Positions 45,001 through 52,165 of a stretch of 64,000 nt of DNA are shown here, piece after piece (positions within the stretch are counted from its first letter, which is position 1; every line of letters begins with the position of its first letter). A model generated the notes under the pieces. The model saw only the letters and a list, made by a program, of their open reading frames with translations. It was not told the DNA's origin and searched no databases. The translations under genes and the position numbers were made by a program. Origin of the DNA: Paucimonas lemoignei (lineage in GTDB: Bacteria; Pseudomonadota; Gammaproteobacteria; Pseudomonadales; Pseudomonadaceae); contig LS483371.1 of assembly GCA_900475325.1 (NCBI GenBank), positions 930,001 through 994,000 of the forward strand, in the 5' to 3' direction.

Positions 45001-47011
45001 CGTTGAGATCCCGGACTTCAATGGGGAGCTGCGGATCATGGCCCAGGCCTGGACCGGCGAGCGTTATGGCATGGCCGAGGCGAAAACTGTTGTGGCTGCG
45101 CCGATCATTGCCGAGTTGTCCGCACCGCGCTTCCTGGCCGGCGGCGACCAGACCACTGTGGCGCTGGACCTGTCGAACCTGTCGGGTGCGGCTCAGAAGC
45201 TGACCGTGCACGCCAGCGCCGAAGGGCAATTGAATCTGGCCAACGGCGACCTGAACCAGACCGTGCAGCTGGCTGCTGGTCAACGTACTACGCTGCGCAT
45301 TCCGGTGCGGGCATCGGGCGGTCTGGGGCAGGGCAAGTTCAAGGTCATGGTGCAAGGGCTGGTACTGCCAGGTGAAGACCTGCCGCCGTTCTCCCGTGAG
45401 TGGAACATTGGCGTGCGCCCTGCGTATCCGGCGATCCTCAAGCACTATCGCGCGGCCATCAATGATCAACTCTGGAGCCTGCCGGAAGGCGCGCTTGATG
45501 CGTTTGAGCCGGCAGGTCGCGAGGCCATGCTGTCGGTGTCGAGTCGTCCACCGTTGAACCTCGGCGAGCAGATCCGCGCCCTGGAAGCCTACCCTTACGG
45601 CTGCCTTGAGCAGACCGCCAGCGGGCTTTATCCATCGCTGTACGCCGACGCCGAGACCCTCAAACGCCTGGGCATCAAGGGCGAAACCGATGCCGTGCGC
45701 AAGCGCAAGGTTGAGCTGGGCATCGAGCGGCTGCTGGGCATGCAACGCCACAACGGCAGCTTTGGCCTGTGGAACGCCGATGGCGAAGAAGAATACTGGC
45801 TGACCGCTTATGTCACCGACTTCCTGCTGCGCGCTCGTGATCAAGGCTTCGCCGTACCGCCGGATGCCTTGAAAAAGGCTAACGAGCGGCTGCTGCGTTA
45901 CCTGCAGGAGCGCAATCTGGTGGAAGTCAGCTACAGCCAGAACGCCGAACACACCCGCTTTGCGGTGCAGGCTTATGCGGGGCTGGTATTGGCTCGCAGC
46001 CAGCAAGCGCCTTTGGGGGCCTTGCGCAGCCTCTTTGACCGGCGCACCGATGCACGCTCGGGCTTGCCTCTGGTGCAACTGTCGGTGGCGCTGGAGAAAA
46101 TGGGTGACAAACCCCGCGCTGATCAAGCCATGCAGGCCGGGTTGGCGGCGAGCCGCAAAGGCAACGAATGGCTGGCCGATTACGGCAGCCCGCTGCGGGA
46201 TCAGGCGCTGATCCTGTCACTGCTGGAAGAGAACAATCTGGCGGCGGACAAACGCGACCAGCGTCTGTTTGCCTTGGCGGATGAAGTGGCGGCCAACCGT
46301 TATCTGTCCACTCAGGAGCGCAATGCGCTGTTCCTGGCGGGCCGTGGCTTGCTGAGCAAACCGGAAAGCAAATGGGCCGCGACCCTCAGTAGCGGCACGC
46401 AAAGCCGTGACATCAGCAATCAGCAACCGGGCCTCAAGCTCGACGGGCCGCTGCTGGCGTCGCCGCTGACGGTGCAGAATCAGGGCAGTGAAACCCTCTA
46501 TCAGCAATTGACGATCTCGGGCTATCCAACTCAGCCACCTGCCGCAGGGGGCGAGAACCTCAGTATCCGTCGTGAGTACCTGAACCTTGATGGTGAACCT
46601 GCCCAGATGGGGGCCCTGAAAAGCGGCCAGCTGCTGTTGGTGCACATTGAAGTCAAAGCCCAGCAACGGGTGCCGGATGCGCTGGTCGTTGATCTGCTGC
46701 CAGCCGGGCTGGAGCTGGAAAACCAGAACCTGGCCCAGAGCGCCGCGAGCCTGCAAGACGCCAGCGATTCAGTCAAACAGTGGCGTGAATCCATGGAGAA
46801 CGCGGGTATCAAGCATCAGGAATACCGTGGTGATCGCTACGTGGCCGCGCTGGACCTGAACGGCTACAACACGGTGCACCTGCTGTACCTGGCTCGCGCC
46901 GTGACGCCGGGGATCTATCGCGTACCTCCGCCGCAGGTGGAGTCGATGTATCGGCCGAACTGGCAGGCGCTGGGTGAAGCGGCTGCGCAGATGGTGGTGA
47001 AGGGCAAGTAA
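42056..47011 (+). CDS. Bacterial alpha-2-macroglobulin lipoprotein
   Basis: 1651 residues. The lipobox LSAC gives Cys18 (followed by Asp at +2). Repeated macroglobulin (MG) beta domains fill the first two thirds, including a bait-region-containing segment, and the thioester motif CLEQ lies at 1183-1186 (YPYGCLEQTAS), then the alpha-helical thioester domain. Such proteins trap proteases in the periplasm, thought to protect cells after outer-membrane damage, often together with PBP1c. Here pbpC follows in the same direction about 600 bases downstream, with a small membrane gene on the other strand in between. ATG at 42056. Confidence 0.95.
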   Translation: MLNKGLFLACALALLSACDSSTPDKPAPANAPAAQSAAVESSKPKPAVDLPELSKRYAGRELTVVDVSEIQVDGASTLSVSFSIPLDPEQKFAEKLHLVDSKNGKVDGAWELSDNLMELRLRHLEPQRKLVLTVDAGLVAVNKAKLAAEFISRLETADLKATVGFASRGSLLPTRLAEGLPVIALNVDKVNVEFFRIKPEALPAFLGSWRGASSLEYYESNELLSRAELVYEGRFDLNPARNTRETVLLPIAGIKPLQQPGVYLAVMRSSGTYSYANPATIFTLSDIGLSVHRYANRLDAFTQALEGGKALSGVELELYDNEGKVIGQAKTDNAGHAQLPLTAKAAVVLAHQDGQTSMLRLDTAALDLAEFDITGPQSHPLQFFIFGPRDLYRPGETVLLNGLLRDNDGKDVKPQPITVEVRRPDEQVSRKFVWEADKSGLYQYQLQLAEEAPTGRWQLVFDLGDGKPQLYEFQVEDFLPERLALEVKGSDTPIAPADNAVFEISGRYLYGAPASGNSLLNLLYVRPLREAVASLPGYQFGSITEQDLKQDLEYDASTLDEKGLLSLDLESQWSKVKSPLQLILQASLQESGGRAITRRVVQPVWPAEQMPGLRPLFGSKQNNGDEYYDEADGMPQTDGDGPVEFDVLVADYAGNKLAAENLKVRLVRERRDYYWNYSDSDGWSYHFNEKFLNLDESTVSIKQGATAKVSFPVETGPYRVEVEDPKTGLISSMRFWAGYRWQDNAEGGAVRPDQVKLALDKPGYNDGDTAKVTVTPPSAGKGYLLVESSEGPLWWQEIDVPAEGKTFDVPLDKQWARHDLYVSALVIRPGERKANVTPKRAVGVLHLPLERSPRKLALTVTAPEKMRPKQPLKLKVAAKNADGSVPKEVHVLVSAVDVGILNITRYATPDPFASLFGRKEYGADQLDVYGQLIEAGRNRLATLAFGGDALAKGGKRPDTSVTIVALQSAPVTLNEQGEGEVSVEIPDFNGELRIMAQAWTGERYGMAEAKTVVAAPIIAELSAPRFLAGGDQTTVALDLSNLSGAAQKLTVHASAEGQLNLANGDLNQTVQLAAGQRTTLRIPVRASGGLGQGKFKVMVQGLVLPGEDLPPFSREWNIGVRPAYPAILKHYRAAINDQLWSLPEGALDAFEPAGREAMLSVSSRPPLNLGEQIRALEAYPYGCLEQTASGLYPSLYADAETLKRLGIKGETDAVRKRKVELGIERLLGMQRHNGSFGLWNADGEEEYWLTAYVTDFLLRARDQGFAVPPDALKKANERLLRYLQERNLVEVSYSQNAEHTRFAVQAYAGLVLARSQQAPLGALRSLFDRRTDARSGLPLVQLSVALEKMGDKPRADQAMQAGLAASRKGNEWLADYGSPLRDQALILSLLEENNLAADKRDQRLFALADEVAANRYLSTQERNALFLAGRGLLSKPESKWAATLSSGTQSRDISNQQPGLKLDGPLLASPLTVQNQGSETLYQQLTISGYPTQPPAAGGENLSIRREYLNLDGEPAQMGALKSGQLLLVHIEVKAQQRVPDALVVDLLPAGLELENQNLAQSAASLQDASDSVKQWRESMENAGIKHQEYRGDRYVAALDLNGYNTVHLLYLARAVTPGIYRVPPPQVESMYRPNWQALGEAAAQMVVKGK

Positions 47012-47020
47012 CGACAATTT

Positions 47021-47097
47021 CCTGTAGGAGCTGCCGAAGGCTGCGAAAGCGGTCTGTCAGGCAGATCGCTTTCGCAGCCTGCGGCAGCTCCTACAGG
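47021..47097. repeat. REP inverted pair (GTAGGAGCTGCCGA type)
   Basis: CCTGTAGGAGCTGCCGAAGG and the facing CAGCCTGCGGCAGCTCCTACAGG. It lies just after the alpha-2-macroglobulin stop, before the convergent small membrane gene. Confidence 0.92.
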
Positions 47098-47106
47098 TCA
47101 CTCACA

Positions 47107-47400
47107 TCAATGAATAATCCAGCTCAACAGCCACAAGCCCAATATCAGCCAGATGATGCCCATGATGATCGAGGCCCGCATGAAGGCGCGGATGGCTGAA
47201 TACAGCAGCATCAGCCCGACTATCAACGCGGCGATGCTGATCAGGGAGGTGTCCATGCCCAGAGTCCGGGACAGCCCTTCGACGAAATTGCCGCCTGCGT
47301 GAGTGAAGATGTTGAACAACCATTCCAGGCTATCGACGATAAAGCGAATCACCGCGCCTAGCGCCTGGCCCAACCATTCGAAAAAGCTTTCTACCTGCAT
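47107..47400 (-). CDS. Small hypothetical membrane protein
   Basis: 97 residues. An amphipathic N-terminal helix (VESFFEWLGQALGAVIRFIV) is followed by two likely membrane helices (about 53-70, SLISIAALIVGLMLLYSAI, and 74-96, ASIIMGIIWLILGLWLLSWI). No family is recognised. It lies between the alpha-2-macroglobulin gene and pbpC but on the opposite strand, so it is transcribed apart from both. Confidence 0.75.
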   Translation of the reverse strand: MQVESFFEWLGQALGAVIRFIVDSLEWLFNIFTHAGGNFVEGLSRTLGMDTSLISIAALIVGLMLLYSAIRAFMRASIIMGIIWLILGLWLLSWIIH

Positions 47401-47520
47401 ATGTGCGTCCTGATTAGGGTCATGAAAAAAGGCGACTGTTCGCTTTGGCTATCGCTGGGTGCATCGAGTTCCCGAGAGTGTAAAGGCGTTTTGCCTTGTG
47501 CGGACGTGTTGAGTCCAACA

Positions 47521-47610
47521 GTGGGAGCGAATTCATTCGCGAAAGCGGTCTTTCAGTGATGAAGATGTTGAAGCGGCTGACCTCTTCGCGAATGAATTCG
47601 CTCCCACAGG
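47521..47610. repeat. REP inverted pair at the 5' end of pbpC
   Basis: GTGGGAGCGAATTCATTCGCG faces CGCGAATGAATTCGCTCCCAC. The right arm ends 3-6 bases before the preferred pbpC start. The pbpC frame is open through the whole element (reading SEFIRES.. and MNSLPQ..). Confidence 0.92.
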
Positions 47611-47612
47611 GA

Positions 47613-49946
47613 TTGCGCATTATCCGGCCGATTTTTGCATGGCTTGCGGGCGCTGCGCTTGTGCTCATCACCCTGCTCTGGCTCGCCGACCGCCTCTGGC
47701 CTTTACCGTTACCCAAGGACGATCTGGCTCGTGTGGTGCTGGCCGAGGATGGCACGCCGTTGTGGCGGTTTGCCGATGCCAATGGTGTATGGCGTTACCC
47801 GGTGTCCAGTGCGCAGGTTTCGCCGTATTACCTTGAGGCGTTGCTGACCTACGAAGACCGCTGGTTTTACAGCCACCCAGGGGTGAACCCGCTGGCACTG
47901 GTCCGCGCCAGTTGGCAAAACCTTTCAGGGGCGAGGGTGGTTTCCGGTGGCAGCACCTTGTCAATGCAGGTTGCGCGGCTGCTCGACCCCCATTCGCGGA
48001 CGCTGCATGGCAAGGTCCGGCAATTGTGGCGGACGCTGCAGCTGGAATGGCATTTGTCCAAGGACGAAATCCTTGCGATTTACCTCAACCGTGCGCCGTT
48101 CGGCGGTACCTTGCAGGGCGTGGCCGCCGCGAGCTGGGCGTATCTTGGCAAGTCGCCTTTGCAGCTGACCCGTGCCGAAGCGGCGCTGTTGGCGGTGTTG
48201 CCCCAGGCACCGAGCCGCTTGCGCCCGGATCGCCACCCCCAGCGTGCGCAAGCGGCCCGAGATAAAGTGCTCAGGCGCCTGGCCGAGTTCAAAGTCTGGC
48301 CGCAAATCGCGGTCAACGAAGCGCTTGAAGAACCGCTGTTGCTGGCGCCGCGTCAGGAACCGAGTCTTGCACCTCTGCTGGCTCGCCGTCTGAATCGGCC
48401 CGACAGCCCGCCGTTGATTCGCACCACTCTGGACGCGGGTCTGCAACGGCGTCTTGAAGAGCTGCTGCTGGGTTGGCGAGCACGCCTGCCGGAGCGAACC
48501 TCGGCGGCGATTCTGGTGGTCGAGGCACAGAACATGGCGGTGCGCGCCTATGTGGGTTCCGTGGACATCAATGACACCAAACGCTTCGGCCACGTGGACA
48601 TGATCAGCGCGCTGCGCTCGCCGGGGTCGACCCTCAAGCCGTTTTTGTACGGGCTGTCGATGGACGCCGGGTTGATCCATTCCGAGTCGCTGATGCAGGA
48701 CGTACCTCGACGCTACGGCGATTATCGACCGGGCAACTTCGCGGCCGGTTTCAGCGGCGCAGTGGCCGCAAGTTCGGCGTTGTCCATGTCGCTCAATCTG
48801 CCTGCGGTACAGCTGCTGGAGGCTTACGGCCCTAAACGGTTTGCCGCCGAGTTGCGCAACGGCGGTGTTCCCCTGACCTTGCCGCCGCTGGCGGAGCCGA
48901 ATCTGGCGATGATTCTGGGAGGCGTCGGCAGTCGCCTGGAAGATCTGGTCGGCGGATACAGCGCCTTTGCACGGGCCGGGCGCAGTGCCGATATTCGCCT
49001 GCAGCCTGACGCTCCGTTGCGCGACCGGCAGATGATGTCCCCCGGCGCGGCGTGGATTATTCGCAAGATACTCAGTGGTCAGTCGCGACCTGATCTGGAT
49101 CCCCATGCCGAGCTGGTTCAGCGCCCGCAACTGGCGTGGAAAACCGGCACCAGTTATGGCTTCCGGGATGCATGGGCGATTGGCGTCGGCCCGCGCTTTC
49201 TGGTGGGCGTGTGGATTGGTCGCCCGGACGGTACGCCAGTGCCGGGCCAATTCGGGCTGGCGTCGGCTGCACCGCTGATGCTGCAGGTTCACGATGTATT
49301 GGCCAACCGCGACAGCCAGCGGGGAATCGCCGCGCCGATTCAGCCGGTGCCGACCAGCGTGGGCGTCGCCGCCATCTGTTGGCCGCTGGGGCAACCCATG
49401 AGCAAGAGCGATCCCAACTGTCGCCGCCAACGTTTCGCCTGGACGCTGGACGGCACCACGCCGCCCACTTTGCAGGCGCTCGATCAACCATTGGGTCTGG
49501 GCCTGCGGGAGACCATCTGGGTCAACGCTCAAGGTCTGCGGGTCGGCTCCCACTGCCCCGGCGCTCAGGCGCAAGACATCGCCCTGTGGCCCGCGCCGCT
49601 GGAGCCTTGGCTACTGCGAACCGAGCGTCGTGAGGCGCGGCTGCCTGCCATCGACCCCGATTGCCCGCCCCAGGTCCTGAACCTCTCGCCGCCGTTATCG
49701 ATTGTCGGCGTGCATGAGGGCGATCACTTGCGCTTACCCGCGGGTAGTCGTCAGGCCCTGCGTTTGAAACTGACGGCCCTGGGCGGCAGCGGTCGGCGTT
49801 GGTGGTTCATTGACGGCGTGCCCATGGCGGACACCCAGAGCCAGGACAGTTTCAACCCGACCTTGAGCCGACTGGGCCGCGTTGAACTCAGCGTGCTCGA
49901 CGAAAGCGGCCAGACCGCGCGAGTGGTTTTTGAGGTGGTGGATTAA
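47613..49946 (+). CDS. pbpC: Penicillin-binding protein 1C
   Basis: About 777 residues. One N-terminal membrane helix is followed by a glycosyltransferase domain (catalytic Glu in LLTYEDRWFYSHPGVN, then GGSTLSMQVARLLDPH and LNRAPFGGTLQG), a transpeptidase domain with STLK (SPGSTLKPF), SLN (SMSLNLPAV) and KTG (WKTGTSYGF) motifs, and a C-terminal PBP1c-specific domain. It polymerises peptidoglycan, probably linked to the alpha-2-macroglobulin upstream. The start is uncertain: TTG at 47613 (just after a REP pair) matches E. coli PBP1c in length; ATG at 47592 lies inside the REP arm. No strong ribosome site is seen for either. Confidence 0.92.
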   Translation: MRIIRPIFAWLAGAALVLITLLWLADRLWPLPLPKDDLARVVLAEDGTPLWRFADANGVWRYPVSSAQVSPYYLEALLTYEDRWFYSHPGVNPLALVRASWQNLSGARVVSGGSTLSMQVARLLDPHSRTLHGKVRQLWRTLQLEWHLSKDEILAIYLNRAPFGGTLQGVAAASWAYLGKSPLQLTRAEAALLAVLPQAPSRLRPDRHPQRAQAARDKVLRRLAEFKVWPQIAVNEALEEPLLLAPRQEPSLAPLLARRLNRPDSPPLIRTTLDAGLQRRLEELLLGWRARLPERTSAAILVVEAQNMAVRAYVGSVDINDTKRFGHVDMISALRSPGSTLKPFLYGLSMDAGLIHSESLMQDVPRRYGDYRPGNFAAGFSGAVAASSALSMSLNLPAVQLLEAYGPKRFAAELRNGGVPLTLPPLAEPNLAMILGGVGSRLEDLVGGYSAFARAGRSADIRLQPDAPLRDRQMMSPGAAWIIRKILSGQSRPDLDPHAELVQRPQLAWKTGTSYGFRDAWAIGVGPRFLVGVWIGRPDGTPVPGQFGLASAAPLMLQVHDVLANRDSQRGIAAPIQPVPTSVGVAAICWPLGQPMSKSDPNCRRQRFAWTLDGTTPPTLQALDQPLGLGLRETIWVNAQGLRVGSHCPGAQAQDIALWPAPLEPWLLRTERREARLPAIDPDCPPQVLNLSPPLSIVGVHEGDHLRLPAGSRQALRLKLTALGGSGRRWWFIDGVPMADTQSQDSFNPTLSRLGRVELSVLDESGQTARVVFEVVD

Positions 49947-50304
49947 AGCGCTGTGCATTCTGAGCTGACGAGCACCGCGAGGCTGCGAACGGCGGCGTAT
50001 CTGACACATCGCTTTCGCAGCCCTCGTAACCTCGGTCAGCTCCTACAGATAAGGGTTGAGTCGGTGGTTAATCGTTACATCAAAACCCTGTAACTTACGA
50101 CTATATAACTTAGGTATAAACAGCTTTTTAAGTTATACAAGATACTGATTTATAAGGTGATTTTCTGAGAGATATCTATCCGGTTAATACCAAGTTGTAA
50201 GTTGAGCGCGTCGCCAATCAAGAGTGTTATGGAGCCACGGACAGGGTAGTCCCCCGGCAACAGTGGGGAGCCTGCATAACAACACATGGTGGACGGATTC
50301 GCTC
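49947..50304 (+). promoter_or_regulatory. AT-rich gap with dyads upstream of the Gly/Thr-repeat lipoprotein
   Basis: 358 bases without a gene. 49962-50048 is a decayed REP pair (GAGCTGACGAGC../..GGTCAGCTCC). Then come AT-rich dyads: GTTACA-N9-TGTAAC (50074-50094) and TATAACTTA-N16-TAAGTTATA (50105-50138). A leader hairpin, CAGG..TCCCC/GGGGA.CCTG (50242-50274), lies 31 bases before the ATG at 50305. These look like operator and leader structures; no regulator is identified. Confidence 0.5.
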
Positions 50305-52044
50305 ATGAAAACTCAAGCGTTGTTGAGAGCCAGTGCAGCATTGACCCTTATTCTCGCTGTCGGATTAGGCGGTTGCAGCAGTGGCGGTGGTGGCTCGAAA
50401 AGTCATGTAGACAGCTCATCACCCACAACGGGCACGGATGCAGGCGGGACGGGCAGTACAGGCAGCACCGGAGGAACCGGTGACGGTACTGGCAGCACAG
50501 GTGGAGCAGGCGGCGGTACCGGTGGCGGCACTGGCGGCTCTATCGGCGACGGCACCGCTGGCACAGGTGGAGGCACCGGCGGCGGAACCGGTGGCGGTAC
50601 AGGCGGTGGAACCGGCGGCACGGGTGGTACCGGTGGTGGTACTGGCGGCGGCACAGGCGGTGGTACAGGCGGCGAGACTGACCCGGGTACAGGCGGTGGT
50701 TTTACCGTGTCCTCATTCAATGAAACCAGCAGCGCCAGCGGCAATATGTTGAGCCAGTTGGGCGATGCAGTGATCGGTGTCGGCGACGTGGTAGCGATGA
50801 TCCCCATCGCAGGCAATGCAGACCTTACCGAAGGCGCCGGTGGCCTGATCTCCTCTCTGGGGTTCGTCACCAACAGCGTGGGCACCGGTGTGACCACAGG
50901 TCTGGGCACCTTGGGCAGCGACAGCAATGCAGTGGGCGTCACCCTGTCCAGCGTTGGCGAGGCGACCGGTGATCTCGGGGGCGGCGTTTCATCCTTAGGG
51001 CGCGGCGTCTCTCGCTTCGCGGCTTCTTCGCAAATCGAACAGGTTCCATTGGTCGGTAGCGTCGTGGGCAAGGCGGGTAATCTGGTCGATGGCGTGGGCC
51101 AGAAAGTCACCATGCTGGGCGACACCTTGAGCGCAGCAACCACCAACGGGCCATTGGGTTCTCTGACCCAGAAAGTCGGCGACAAGCTTGTGCCGGTGGT
51201 AGCAATGCTTGAGTCCACCACTAATAAAGTCGGCAGCGCGACTGGCCTGGGAGCGCCGGTAGATGGCCTGCTGCAAAACGTTCAAGGCGCGTTGAATACC
51301 GTTGGCAACAACATCGCAGGCGCAACAGGCAGTAACCCACTGGCTGGCGGCCTGGGCGGTACAGTGGGCGGGTTGGGCAATGTGGCGGGTGCAGCCGGTG
51401 GCTTCCTGGCTGGCAACCCGGTCACTGGTGGCGGCTCGGGATCGGTGGGCGGTGGCGCCGGTGGTGGCGTGGCACTCCCTGGCGTCGGCGGCGCAGGCCT
51501 GGTGGAAACCGTTGGCGGGGTCGTCGCAGGGGTGGGTAATGGTTTGAATCTGGGCAGCAGCAATGGCTTGCTCAGCGCAACAGGTGTAAGCGGCGGTGCA
51601 GTGGGTGCCACCGTTGCTTCACTGGGTACGGTGCTTGGCGGTAATGGTGTAGCCAACAGTGCCGTCGCAGCTCCGGTAGCAGCGTTGACCAGCAACATCA
51701 GTGCGGCAGTCACTCCAGTGGTATCGGGTGTGGCGAGCATCACGCAACAGGTCGGCGGCGCTACCGGGCTCGGTGCCCCGGTCAACGGCCTGGTGGCACA
51801 GGTCGGCAGTGCAGTGAGCAGCCTCGGCAACAACGTGGCGGCCAGTACCAACAACCCGGTGGGCGCAGCCCTGGGCACAACCGTCAGCAGTCTGGGAGTA
51901 ACCGTGGCGCAAGTCGGCGGCCTGGTAGACGGTGGTGCCGCCGGTGCAGGAGGAGCAACAATAGGTGTGGGTGGTTTGATCGGTGGTGTAACAGGCGCAT
52001 TAGGCGGAAGTCTGGGTGGTGGGTTGCTGAATTCCCGGAAGTAA
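50305..52044 (+). CDS. Gly/Thr-repeat outer lipoprotein of unknown function
   Basis: 579 residues. Signal peptide with lipobox GLGGC (Cys24). Residues about 43-132 are low-complexity Gly/Thr (mainly GGGT units, not a strict Gly-X-Y collagen pattern). The remainder (135-579) is a Gly/Val/Ala/Ser-rich repetitive region with related blocks, e.g. VGSATGLGAPVDGLLQNV (309) and VGGATGLGAPVNGLVAQV (483). No TPS secretion domain (no NPNG-type motif) is seen. The next plus-strand gene encodes a TpsB-type transporter, which suggests surface export or anchoring. Similar neighbours are often annotated collagen-like. I chose ATG at 50305, which gives a clean lipoprotein signal. Confidence 0.8.
   Translation: MKTQALLRASAALTLILAVGLGGCSSGGGGSKSHVDSSSPTTGTDAGGTGSTGSTGGTGDGTGSTGGAGGGTGGGTGGSIGDGTAGTGGGTGGGTGGGTGGGTGGTGGTGGGTGGGTGGGTGGETDPGTGGGFTVSSFNETSSASGNMLSQLGDAVIGVGDVVAMIPIAGNADLTEGAGGLISSLGFVTNSVGTGVTTGLGTLGSDSNAVGVTLSSVGEATGDLGGGVSSLGRGVSRFAASSQIEQVPLVGSVVGKAGNLVDGVGQKVTMLGDTLSAATTNGPLGSLTQKVGDKLVPVVAMLESTTNKVGSATGLGAPVDGLLQNVQGALNTVGNNIAGATGSNPLAGGLGGTVGGLGNVAGAAGGFLAGNPVTGGGSGSVGGGAGGGVALPGVGGAGLVETVGGVVAGVGNGLNLGSSNGLLSATGVSGGAVGATVASLGTVLGGNGVANSAVAAPVAALTSNISAAVTPVVSGVASITQQVGGATGLGAPVNGLVAQVGSAVSSLGNNVAASTNNPVGAALGTTVSSLGVTVAQVGGLVDGGAAGAGGATIGVGGLIGGVTGALGGSLGGGLLNSRK
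50431..50700 (+). repeat. Low-complexity GGxACx coding repeat
   Basis: About 270 bases of Gly (GGN) and Thr/Ala/Ser codons with period 9 and 12 bases, encoding the Gly/Thr stalk of the lipoprotein. A tract like this could change length by slippage or recombination. Confidence 0.85.
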
Positions 52045-52090
52045 GTAGTGCACGGGTAGCGACTTTTCACACAGCGCCTACGCTTGTTCA

Positions 52091-52124
52091 GACAGGGGAG
52101 TCGACACGATCCCCTGTCTTTTTT
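52091..52124 (+). terminator. Intrinsic terminator after the Gly/Thr lipoprotein
   Basis: GACAGGGGA (52091-52099) pairs with TCCCCTGTC (52110-52118), followed by TTTTTTA. It lies between the lipoprotein stop and the tpsB-type start. Confidence 0.9.
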
Positions 52125-52165
52125 ATAGGCGAATGCCGCTGTTGTTCTGGCCATGGAGTGTCCTT

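Noticed and set aside
42467..46126. 1219-codon open frame on minus, antisense to the alpha-2-macroglobulin gene
   Set aside because: It is rich in H, Q, R and L, as expected from the reverse strand of a GC-rich gene, and has no domain signal. The plus-strand gene has clear motifs (lipobox, CLEQ).
50403..51221. Proline-rich open frame on minus (PPVPPPVPP repeats)
   Set aside because: It is the reverse complement of the Gly/Thr repeat; the plus frame has a lipoprotein signal and a terminator.
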